A stretch of 5,110 nucleotides of DNA from Planctomycetaceae bacterium (GTDB taxonomy: Bacteria > Planctomycetota > Phycisphaerae > Phycisphaerales > SM1A02). Shown here piece after piece: positions 1 to 5,110 of this stretch (positions within the stretch are counted from its first letter, which is position 1; each line of letters opens with the position of its first letter). The stretch spans positions 1 to 5,110 of the forward strand of contig JAIYBS010000161.1 in the NCBI GenBank assembly GCA_027488415.1, read 5' to 3'. Position numbers and translations under genes: made by a program. The notes under the pieces were generated by a model that did not search any database, was not told where the DNA came from, and saw nothing but the letters and a program-made list of their open reading frames with translations.

Positions 1-629
1 TCGACGCCCGCGATCTGCGTGCGCCACGGGCGGTCCGCGACGAGCGCGGCCATCGAGAGCGCCGCGGCGACCTCGTCGCCCGGCCAGACGGAGCCGAGCT
101 GCGCGGGCCGCGGCATCGTGACGCCGCTGATGCGCAGGAGCCTCGGTCCCTTGCCCGCGGGCCACGTGCGAGGCAGGAGGCGGCCCTTCGTGTCGACGAG
201 GTGCTCGCCGTCCGCGTCGCAGACGAGCGCGAACGGCACGGCCCAGGTTCCCTCGACGACGACCTCGTCGACGTCGGAGCGGCGGACCTGCGAGACCTGC
301 GTCAGCCATCCGGACGAGGCCGCGGCGGCACGGGCGGCGGCGAGTCCGTCCTGGTCGAAGGGCGACGTCGCGATCGACTTGACGATGCTCCGTTCGATGG
401 CGATGCGCTCGTCCTTGGGCAGCCACGCGGGCTGGTCGGCGAACACGACGCGGATCGGCGCGGGCAGCGGGGCGGTGGCGGTGCGCTCGACGAGCCTCGG
501 GACCCAGACCACGAGCGCCGCGGCGACCGCGCCGAGCGCGACGCCCCAGGCCGCGGCCGGCGCCCAGCTCGGGAAGCGGGAGGTGGAGGGAGCGGAATCG
601 CCCGATGCCGACTTCGTGGACTTCGCCAT
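1..629 (-). CDS. ftsQ: FtsQ/DivIB-like cell division protein, 3' end beyond the window
   Basis: The frame opens at an ATG at 629 and has no stop before the left edge, giving 209 residues of an incomplete protein. Seen: a short polar N-terminus (MAKSTKSASGDSAPSTSR), one hydrophobic segment at about residues 23-43 (membrane anchor, N-in), then a soluble part. Residues about 58-128 resemble a diverged POTRA domain. The stretch GWLTQVSQVRR (107-117), then VVVEGTWAVPFALV (123-136) and HLVDTKGRLLP (143-153), follows the FtsQ pattern 'W-V..V.V.R...D.L.V......P.A......LVD..G.L', although the usual E-R-x-P-x-A reads G-T-W-A-V-P-F-A. Family knowledge: FtsQ bridges the inner membrane and periplasm in the divisome and binds FtsL/FtsB. 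Context strongly supports this call, because murC-murB-ddl-ftsQ is a classic dcw order. No good Shine-Dalgarno precedes the ATG. The frame is open back to the ddl stop, so a TTG at 686 is a possible but less likely start. The alternative is an unrelated single-pass POTRA-like protein. Confidence 0.68.
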   Translation of the reverse strand, partial: MAKSTKSASGDSAPSTSRFPSWAPAAAWGVALGAVAAALVVWVPRLVERTATAPLPAPIRVVFADQPAWLPKDERIAIERSIVKSIATSPFDQDGLAAARAAAASSGWLTQVSQVRRSDVDEVVVEGTWAVPFALVCDADGEHLVDTKGRLLPRTWPAGKGPRLLRISGVTMPRPAQLGSVWPGDEVAAALSMAALVADRPWRTQIAGV

Positions 630-636
630 GCGACAG

Positions 637-652
637 GCTTCATCGGCGAAGC
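637..652 (-). other. small hairpin just upstream of the ftsQ-like start
   Basis: On the transcribed strand GCTTC and GAAGC form a 5-bp stem around the loop GCCGAT, ending seven bases before the ATG at 629. The same GCTTC can instead pair with a GAAGC lying just upstream (656-660, loop of three), so two mutually exclusive short hairpins can be drawn. They lie where ribosome loading would occur. The stems are short, and this may be chance in GC-rich DNA. Confidence 0.3.
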
Positions 653-657
653 GAGGC

Positions 658-681
658 TTCTCGGCGCAATTCTCGGCGCAA
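658..681. repeat. 12-bp perfect tandem duplication in the ddl-ftsQ gap
   Basis: TTCTCGGCGCAA occurs twice head to tail (658-669 and 670-681) without a mismatch. A degenerate further copy of its core, with AGGCTTC preceding both, lies at 635-647 (AGGCTTCATCGGCG compared with AGGCTTCTCGGCG at 654-666). It sits in the 75-base gap between ddl and the ftsQ-like gene, so the duplication is outside both proteins as annotated. It most simply reflects local slippage. A binding-site role is not shown. Confidence 0.85.
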
Positions 682-704
682 ATCAAGGCGGCCGCCGACC
701 GCGA

Positions 705-1643
705 TCAGGCCGCCACGCGCCCGGCTCGACCCCGCGCCAGTGCCATGCCGACGAGCGACGACACCAGCGTCTCCATCGGCACGCCCGCATGGGCCGCGGC
801 CTTGGGGACGAGCGAGTGGTCGGTGAAGCCGGGCATCGTGTTGATCTCGAGGAACCACGGGCCCCGGTCGTCGAGCATGAAGTCGACCCGGGCCACGTCG
901 CGGCAGCCGATCGCGTGCCAGGCCGCCCGGCTGAAGGCGCGGACGGCGTCGGCCACCCCGGCCGGCAGCTCCGGGTCGATCAGGTACTGGGTGTCGTTGC
1001 GGTTGTACTTGGCCTCGTAGTCGTAGGTGCCGTCGTTCGGGCGGATCTCGATGATCGGCAGGCACTCGCCGGCGACGAGGCCGACGGTGAGCTCCCGGCC
1101 GCGGATGAACTCCTCGGCGAGGATCCGTTCGCGGCGCAGCTCGATCTCGAGCCGCGCGCGCATCACGTCCTGCGGGGAGCGGCAGATGCGGAGGTCGACG
1201 CTCGAGCCGTCGTCGGAGGGCTTCAGGACGACCGGGCACTCGAGCGAGAACTCGGTGCCCCGGAGGAGCTCCTGCGACCGCGGCGTCGGGATTCCGAACT
1301 CGGCGATGGCCCGCTTCGTCGCGACCTTGTCCATTGCGAGCCGCGCGGCGGCGGGACCGCAGCCCACGTAGGGGCGCCCGTCCGCCTGGAGGATCTCCTG
1401 CAGCGGGCCGCCCTCGCCCCATGCGCCGTGGAGCACGGGGAACACGACCTCGCCGTGCATCGCGCGGATCTCGTCCGCGCCGGCGCGGTCCACGGTGACC
1501 TCGTTGACGGACATGCCCGCGCGGCGCAGCGCCGCGGCGACCATGGTTCCCGACTTGAGGCTGACTTCGCGCTCGGCATCCGGACCGCCCTTCAGAACGA
1601 GGACGCTGGTGCCGGGTTCGGCGATGGACGAGACGAACTGCAT
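705..1643 (-). CDS. ddl: D-alanine--D-alanine ligase
   Basis: This 312-residue cytoplasmic ATP-grasp enzyme joins two D-alanines, consuming ATP, to supply the dipeptide that MurF adds to the peptidoglycan precursor. Visible motifs in order: GGPDAEREVSLKSG (19-32), LHGAWGEGGPLQ (71-82), MDK (104-106), KPSDDGSSVD (141-150, ATP-binding Lys141), EEFIRGRELTVGL (177-189), the omega-loop block YDYEAKYN (207-214) that in this family goes with D-Ala rather than D-lactate as second substrate, and RVDFM (252-256) with FLEINTMPGFTDHSLVPKAA (264-283) carrying the metal ligands Asp254, Glu266 and Asn268. The length is normal for DdlB. The HGxxGEDG motif reads GEGG, which I regard as a lineage variant. The start is fixed by GGAGGTGA upstream. 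The gene lies 59 bases after murB and 75 before the ftsQ-like gene, in the same direction and presumably in the same operon. Confidence 0.96.
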   Translation of the reverse strand: MQFVSSIAEPGTSVLVLKGGPDAEREVSLKSGTMVAAALRRAGMSVNEVTVDRAGADEIRAMHGEVVFPVLHGAWGEGGPLQEILQADGRPYVGCGPAAARLAMDKVATKRAIAEFGIPTPRSQELLRGTEFSLECPVVLKPSDDGSSVDLRICRSPQDVMRARLEIELRRERILAEEFIRGRELTVGLVAGECLPIIEIRPNDGTYDYEAKYNRNDTQYLIDPELPAGVADAVRAFSRAAWHAIGCRDVARVDFMLDDRGPWFLEINTMPGFTDHSLVPKAAAHAGVPMETLVSSLVGMALARGRAGRVAA

Positions 1644-1646
1644 GGG

Positions 1647-1654
1647 TCACCTCC
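1647..1654 (-). promoter_or_regulatory. strong Shine-Dalgarno of ddl
   Basis: GGAGGTGA on the minus strand matches the 16S rRNA 3' end almost perfectly, with six bases between GGAGG and the ATG at 1643. It fixes the ddl start. It is the strongest ribosome binding site in the window. The starts of murB, the ftsQ-like gene and the regulator have weak sites or none. Confidence 0.85.
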
Positions 1655-1665
1655 GTGCGATTCGG

Positions 1666-1686
1666 CCGCGCCGTCCGGTGGCGCGG
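1666..1686 (-). other. GC-rich hairpin between murB and ddl
   Basis: CCGCGCC and GGCGCGG form a perfect 7-bp all-G/C stem around a 7-base loop (ACCGGAC on the transcribed strand). It lies 17 bases after the murB stop and ends 11 bases before the ddl Shine-Dalgarno. No run of T follows, so it does not look like a classical intrinsic terminator. It could affect RNA processing, partial termination, or independent translation of ddl. The structure is seen; the role is inferred. Confidence 0.5.
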
Positions 1687-1702
1687 TTGCCGGAGCGGGG
1701 GC

Positions 1703-2656
1703 TCAGCCCTCGCCGCGGCGCCAGAAGACTACTTCGCGCTCGAGCCGGATGCCCGTGCGCCTGAACGTTTCCTCCGCCACGAGCGCGGAGAGGTCGATGA
1801 GGTCCTGCGCGCGGGCGCCGGGCTCCGTGCAGAGGAAGTTGCCGTGCTGCGTGCTGACCACCGCGCCGCCGACGCGGGTGCCCTTGAGCCCCGCGCGGTC
1901 GATCAGCAGACCCGCGCTCACGCGCTGGCCCGTGGCCGGGTCGACCGGGTTCTTGTACATGCAGCCCGCGCTGTTGGCCGCGAGCGGCTGCACGCTCGAC
2001 TTGTACGCGCTGATCGCCTTGGAACGCTCGCGCAGCTCCACCGGGTCCGCCGGCGTGAGCGCCAGGACCGCCCAGGTCACGATCCCGGGAGGGAGCTCGG
2101 AGTGCCGGTATCCGAAGCGGATCTCGTCGTGCGCGTAGGTGCGCTCGGTGCCGTCCCAGGAGACGAGCCCGACGCTCCGCACCACGTCGCCGATGGCGCC
2201 GAACTTGCCGCCCGCGTTCATGCGGATCGCGCCGCCGACCTGCGCGGGGATGCCGATCAGCGGCTCGAGCCCGGCGAGGCTCGCGCGGGCCGTGTCGTGG
2301 ATGGTCTTCGCGAGGTCGCGCCCCGCGCCGACTCGTGCCATCGTGACGGGGCCCTCGGCGTTGAGCCGCAGTTCCTTCCAGCACGGCGCGTCGAGGAGGA
2401 TCACCACGCCCTCCACGCCCTCGTCTGCAACCAGGAGGTTCGCCCCCGAGCCGAGCACCCGCACGCGGACGGCGTTGCGGTGGCAGCGGCGGAGCAGGGT
2501 GGAGAGCGCCTCCGGCGACCGCGGCCGCACGAGCGCGTCGGCACGGCCGCCGACCGCGTACCAGGTGTGCCCGGCGAGCGGCGCGTCGAGCTCGACCTCG
2601 ACATCGAGGTCGGCGAAGAGCGCCGTGCTTCCGGACGGGTCCATCGTCATGCTCAT
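1703..2656 (-). CDS. murB: UDP-N-acetylenolpyruvoylglucosamine reductase
   Basis: This 317-residue cytoplasmic FAD enzyme reduces UDP-GlcNAc-enolpyruvate with NADPH to UDP-MurNAc, the second committed step of peptidoglycan synthesis. Seen in order: TWYAVGGRAD (31-40), the FAD-binding GSGANLLVAD (69-78), GIPAQVGGAIRMNAGG (135-150), FGYRHS (181-186, with the conserved Arg184), QPLAANSAGCMYKNP (223-237), AGLKGTRVGGAVVS (255-268) followed by HGNFL, and the C-terminal LEREVVF (305-311), where Glu308 matches the conserved active-site Glu. The proton-donor position, Ser in E. coli MurB, is Cys232 here, a substitution also found in other natural MurBs. The size fits the shorter type II form. The start ATG overlaps the murC stop as ATGA (2653-2656), implying translational coupling. 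In-frame ATGs two and four codons later are possible alternatives. The frame happens to stay open upstream across murC, so the full open frame is much longer than the gene. Confidence 0.96.
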   Translation of the reverse strand: MSMTMDPSGSTALFADLDVEVELDAPLAGHTWYAVGGRADALVRPRSPEALSTLLRRCHRNAVRVRVLGSGANLLVADEGVEGVVILLDAPCWKELRLNAEGPVTMARVGAGRDLAKTIHDTARASLAGLEPLIGIPAQVGGAIRMNAGGKFGAIGDVVRSVGLVSWDGTERTYAHDEIRFGYRHSELPPGIVTWAVLALTPADPVELRERSKAISAYKSSVQPLAANSAGCMYKNPVDPATGQRVSAGLLIDRAGLKGTRVGGAVVSTQHGNFLCTEPGARAQDLIDLSALVAEETFRRTGIRLEREVVFWRRGEG

Positions 2657-4140
2657 CGCGCGTTCCCGGCGCCGCGCCCGAGGAATGCGTGGCCGATCTT
2701 CCAGACGGGCCCCGCGCCCATCACGACGACCAGGTCGCCGTCGGCGGCCATGACCTCGAGCTGCTCGACGATCGCGTCGAAGGGGTAGAGGTGCATCGCG
2801 GCGACGCCGCGCGCGCGCAGGCGGTCGACCAGGTCGGCCGCGCTCACCTTCATCCGCTCCTCCTCGCTGTCGCGCACGAAGTAGATGTCGGGCACGATGA
2901 CCACGTCGGCCTGCGAGAAGCTCTTGGCGAAGTGCTCGAGCAGGAAGCGCGTGCGGCTGTGCTGGTGCGGCTGGAAGACGCAGATCAGGCGCTTGGGCTC
3001 GAACCGCGTGCGGAGCGCCTTGAGCGTCGCCTCGCACTCGGTCGGGTGGTGGCCGTAGTCGTCGAAGACCGTGACGGTGCCGCCGTGGCGCATCGTCCGC
3101 TCGCCGAGCCGCTGCATGCGGCGGTCGACGCCGAGGAAGGCGCCGAGCGCCTCGCCGATCGCGCGCCACTCGCAGCCGAGCCAGTGCGCGATGATCGCGG
3201 CGGCGGCGCCGTTGAGGGCCATGTGGTCGCCCGGGATCTGGCTCGTCCAGCTGCACACCGCGCTGCCGCCGACGAGCACCGTGCTGAGCCCGGTGCGCGG
3301 GTCGTACTGCACGCTGTAGTCGGCGCTCGGTGCCCAGCCGAACGTCGCGACCGAGCACTTCAGCCCGCTCGCCACGTCGCGCCGGTGCGCGCCGTCCGCG
3401 GCGATCAGCAGCTTGCCGCCGTGCTCGGCCGCGGGGAGCAGCGCGGCGAACTCGTGGAACGCCTTGATGATGTTCTCGAGGTTGCCGTAGATCTCGAGGT
3501 GGTCTTCCTCGATGTTGTTGATCAGGCCGATGACGGGCCGGTGGTGATGGAAGCTGCGGTTGAACTCGCACGCCTCGGCGACCATGATGCCCGGCTTCCC
3601 GCGCTGCGGTCCCGCGGGGATCGCGTCCGCGCCGGTGCGGCTTCCGCCGCCGATCTGCGTGCAGGTCGCGCCGACGATCAGGCTCGGGTCGAGCCCGCAC
3701 TGGATCAGGATGTGCGAGAGCATCGAGGTCGTCGAGCTCTTGCCGTGCGTGCCGGCGATGCTCACGCCGGTGCGGCCGCGCTGCACGAGGCCGACGCCCT
3801 GCGCGTAGCTCACCACGTCGACGCCGCGGCGCTTCGCCTCCTCGACCTCGGGGTGATCCGCCTTCACGGCCGCACTCGCGATCACGAGGTCGCACGGCGC
3901 GGGCAGCTGGTCCGCCGTGTGCCCGATCCGAACCGTGATGCCGTCCGACTCGAGCGCCTCGGTCGCGACGCTCGACTCGCGGTCGCTTCCGGAGACGATC
4001 GCACCGCGGCGCTTGAGCATGTGCGCGAGCCCGCTCATGCCCGATCCGCCGATCCCGATGAGCCACACCCGACGGCCGGCGAAGTCGGGGACCTCCTGGT
4101 CGGCGAGGCTCGGACCGGTGCTCTCGAACAGCGTGGGCAT
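2653..4140 (-). CDS. murC: UDP-N-acetylmuramate--L-alanine ligase
   Basis: This cytoplasmic Mur ligase attaches the first stem-peptide residue, normally L-Ala, to UDP-MurNAc using ATP. With the ATG at 4140 it has 495 residues, close to E. coli MurC. Seen: Rossmann-like VWLIGIGGSGMSGLAHML (25-42), P-loop GTHGKSSTT (130-138, Lys134), EACEFNRSF (189-197), NNIEEDHLEIYGN (208-220), PGDHMALNGAAAA (303-315), GVDRRMQRLGE (337-347), DDYGHHPTE (360-368) and FQPHQHSRT (389-397). The last two are characteristic of MurC rather than MurD, E or F. The start is uncertain. GTG at 4245 adds 35 residues rich in Gly, Ala, Thr and Arg that lie outside the usual family length and have no ribosome site, whereas the ATG at 4140 has GGAG six bases upstream. 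The usual H-N-x-x-N reads H-M-A-L-N. It is the first gene of the minus-strand run and overlaps murB by four bases. Confidence 0.96.
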   Translation of the reverse strand: MPTLFESTGPSLADQEVPDFAGRRVWLIGIGGSGMSGLAHMLKRRGAIVSGSDRESSVATEALESDGITVRIGHTADQLPAPCDLVIASAAVKADHPEVEEAKRRGVDVVSYAQGVGLVQRGRTGVSIAGTHGKSSTTSMLSHILIQCGLDPSLIVGATCTQIGGGSRTGADAIPAGPQRGKPGIMVAEACEFNRSFHHHRPVIGLINNIEEDHLEIYGNLENIIKAFHEFAALLPAAEHGGKLLIAADGAHRRDVASGLKCSVATFGWAPSADYSVQYDPRTGLSTVLVGGSAVCSWTSQIPGDHMALNGAAAAIIAHWLGCEWRAIGEALGAFLGVDRRMQRLGERTMRHGGTVTVFDDYGHHPTECEATLKALRTRFEPKRLICVFQPHQHSRTRFLLEHFAKSFSQADVVIVPDIYFVRDSEEERMKVSAADLVDRLRARGVAAMHLYPFDAIVEQLEVMAADGDLVVVMGAGPVWKIGHAFLGRGAGNAR

Positions 4141-4146
4141 CGCGGG

Positions 4147-4150
4147 CTCC
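4147..4150 (-). promoter_or_regulatory. possible Shine-Dalgarno that decides the murC start
   Basis: GGAG lies six bases upstream of the ATG at 4140 on the minus strand. The upstream in-frame GTG at 4245 has no comparable site, so this is the main sequence argument for the shorter MurC. It is only four bases, and the lineage may often start genes without such a site. Confidence 0.4.
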
Positions 4151-4258
4151 GCCTCGCCGTTTCCTGCGTCCCGTGCCGTGCCGCGGTTGGTGGTGCGAGC
4201 TCCTGCGGTCGGGACGAAGGCGAGGTCGAGGTCGTTCACGCTCACGATATCGGCAAGC

Positions 4259-4271
4259 GGCCCGGAATATC
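4259..4271 (-). promoter_or_regulatory. possible murC promoter -10 region
   Basis: On the minus strand GATATT is followed directly by CCGGGCC, in a locally AT-richer patch of an otherwise very GC-rich window. It could be a -10 element giving transcripts that begin near 4260, upstream of both candidate murC starts. No convincing -35 box is seen at the expected distance. The plus strand carries the matching arrangement TACAAT-CCGGGCC at 4337-4349, reading towards the regulator. Confidence 0.25.
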
Positions 4272-4336
4272 CTCACCGTTTTGCCCCGGAAGGCGTTCTT
4301 TCGGGACACTGGCGGGAGTGGCCGGGCGGCTCCCCC

Positions 4337-4342
4337 TACAAT
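4337..4342 (+). promoter_or_regulatory. possible -10 element of the response regulator gene
   Basis: TACAAT, one base from the TATAAT consensus, lies eight bases before the ATG at 4351. If it is used, transcription would begin at or within a base or two of the start codon, giving a leaderless or near-leaderless mRNA. That would agree with the absence of a Shine-Dalgarno there. No TTGACA-like box is seen 16-19 bases upstream, so support is limited. Confidence 0.4.
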
Positions 4343-4350
4343 CCGGGCCC

Positions 4351-5110
4351 ATGGCGTCGAACGCGGACATCCATGCCCAGGTCCTGCTCGTCGACGACGA
4401 CAAGGGCCACGCCGAGACCATGGCCGAGGCCCTGAAGAAGCCCGGCCACGTGTGCACCATCCGCCACAGCCGCGCCGAGGCAGAGGAAGAGCTCCGGCAC
4501 GGGGCGTTCGACGTCATCGTGACCGACCTGGTGATGGAGTCCCCGACCGCCGGGCTCGAGGTGCTCGAGCTCGCCCGGAAGCTCCAGCCCGAGGCCGAGA
4601 CCATCATGGTCACCGCCCACGGCGACATCCCGACCGCGAAGAAGGCGCTTCAGGGCGGCGCCTACGACTTCATCGAGAAGCCGATCGACCTCGTCGTCTT
4701 CCGGAACCTCGTCCAGCGGGCGGCCGAGACCGTGGTCCTGCGGAACCAGAACTCGCGGCTCAAGGGCGACCTCAGCGCGGCCTACGGCTTCGAGGGGATC
4801 ATTGGGGACAGCCCGGCCATGCGGCAGGTGGTCGCCCTGATCCGGCAGGTGGCCCCGAGCAGCATCCCGGTCCTGGTCCGCGGCGAGAGCGGCACGGGCA
4901 AGGAGCTCGTCGCTGCCGCGATCCACAAGGCGAGCCGCCGCGCCGACCGCCGCTACGTGACCTTCAACGCCGCCGGGCAGTCGGAGAGCCTCCTCGAGGA
5001 CCAGCTCTTCGGGCACGTCCGCGGCGCGTTCACCGGCGCCGACAAGGACCGCGAGGGCGTCTTCGAGTTCGCCGACAAGGGCACGCTGTTCCTCGACGAG
5101 ATCGGCGACA
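4351..5110 (+). CDS. NtrC-family sigma-54-dependent response regulator, 3' end beyond the window
   Basis: 253 complete codons are visible. Residues about 10-125 form a receiver domain: VLLVDDD (11-17, acidic Asp15/Asp16), phospho-acceptor Asp59 in VIVTDLVM, switch Thr88 in MVTAH, and Lys110 in FIEKPID. A linker with a short helical stretch (about 119-145) leads to the AAA+ sigma-54 activator domain: FEGIIGDSPAMRQV (147-160), Walker A GESGTGKE (178-185), the sigma-54 contact loop GAFTGA (225-230), and the start of Walker B TLFLDEIGD (245-253), where the window ends. The expected arginine fingers and Fis-type DNA-binding helix would follow outside. Family knowledge: phosphorylation by a histidine kinase promotes ATPase assembly and activates RNA polymerase with sigma-54. 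The segment FNAAGQSESLLEDQLFGH replaces the more usual N-C-A-A-L version. It is divergent from murC. Its target genes and partner kinase cannot be told from this window. Confidence 0.93.
   Translation, partial: MASNADIHAQVLLVDDDKGHAETMAEALKKPGHVCTIRHSRAEAEEELRHGAFDVIVTDLVMESPTAGLEVLELARKLQPEAETIMVTAHGDIPTAKKALQGGAYDFIEKPIDLVVFRNLVQRAAETVVLRNQNSRLKGDLSAAYGFEGIIGDSPAMRQVVALIRQVAPSSIPVLVRGESGTGKELVAAAIHKASRRADRRYVTFNAAGQSESLLEDQLFGHVRGAFTGADKDREGVFEFADKGTLFLDEIGD

Noticed and set aside
687..696. Perfect 10-bp palindrome GGCGGCCGCC after the ddl stop
   Set aside because: No T-run follows it in the direction of transcription and it has no loop as a palindrome. Such GC palindromes are common by chance here, so it is not called a terminator.
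640..1650. 336-residue minus-strand frame overlapping ddl
   Set aside because: Out-of-frame Arg-rich translation of ddl. The ddl frame has all ligase motifs and a strong ribosome site.
201..2788. Long plus-strand open frames (645 and 377 residues) opposite ddl and murB
   Set aside because: They are antisense to clear ddl, murB and ftsQ-like genes, consist of Arg/Ala/Gly/Asp-rich low-complexity translation, and match no family I recognise. Long antisense frames are expected at this GC content.
2657..4309. Upstream extension of the murB frame across murC (551 extra codons)
   Set aside because: The extension is Arg/Pro/His-rich out-of-frame reading of murC with no domain of its own. MurB homology begins only after the ATG at 2656.
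4246..4350. Search for a sigma-54 promoter (TGGCAC-N5-TTGC) in the divergent region
   Set aside because: No properly spaced GG and GC elements were found on either strand, so there is no evidence that the adjacent NtrC-type regulator controls murC or itself through sigma-54 here.
4336..5016. 226-residue minus-strand frame antisense to the response regulator
   Set aside because: The Leu/Val/Asp/Glu-rich translation is the typical mirror of a GC-rich coding strand. The plus-strand frame carries the complete receiver and AAA+ motifs.

Overview
This is an ordinary chromosomal stretch from a very GC-rich bacterium. It holds the tail of a division and cell wall (dcw) cluster on the minus strand and the first part of a divergent two-component regulator on the plus strand. 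I favour a Planctomycetes-type organism, probably Phycisphaerae. The reasons are the MurC signature variants (EACEFNRSF, NNIEEDHLEIYGN), the GEGG form of the Ddl motif, the strongly diverged FtsQ-like protein, and the regulator's NAAGQ...LLEDQLFGH sequence before GAFTGA. This is an inference from remembered family patterns and has not been tested by a search.

Layout, in minus-strand transcription order: murC (4140 to 2653), then murB (2656 to 1703, sharing an ATGA stop/start with murC), a 59-base gap, ddl (1643 to 705, with a near-perfect Shine-Dalgarno), a 75-base gap, then an FtsQ/DivIB-like gene (629 to the left edge, incomplete). Upstream of murC is a divergent control region (4141-4350). 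From 4351 to the right edge runs an NtrC-type sigma-54 response regulator, complete through its receiver domain and cut within the AAA+ domain at Walker B.

How the genes work together: MurB reduces UDP-GlcNAc-enolpyruvate to UDP-MurNAc. MurC adds the first amino acid (normally L-Ala) to UDP-MurNAc. Ddl makes the D-Ala-D-Ala dipeptide that MurF later attaches. The FtsQ-like protein is a single-pass membrane protein that would connect the envelope to the divisome. Close spacing and a shared strand suggest one operon. The regulator is transcribed away from it, and nothing in the sequence shows that it controls the mur genes.

I found no RNA gene, mobile element, CRISPR array or clearly new system. 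The points most worth a second look are the diverged FtsQ-like gene, which stays open to the window edge and is easily missed, the small hairpins and 12-bp tandem duplication in the operon gaps, and the pair of '-10-like hexamer plus CCGGGCC' elements facing opposite ways in the divergent region.
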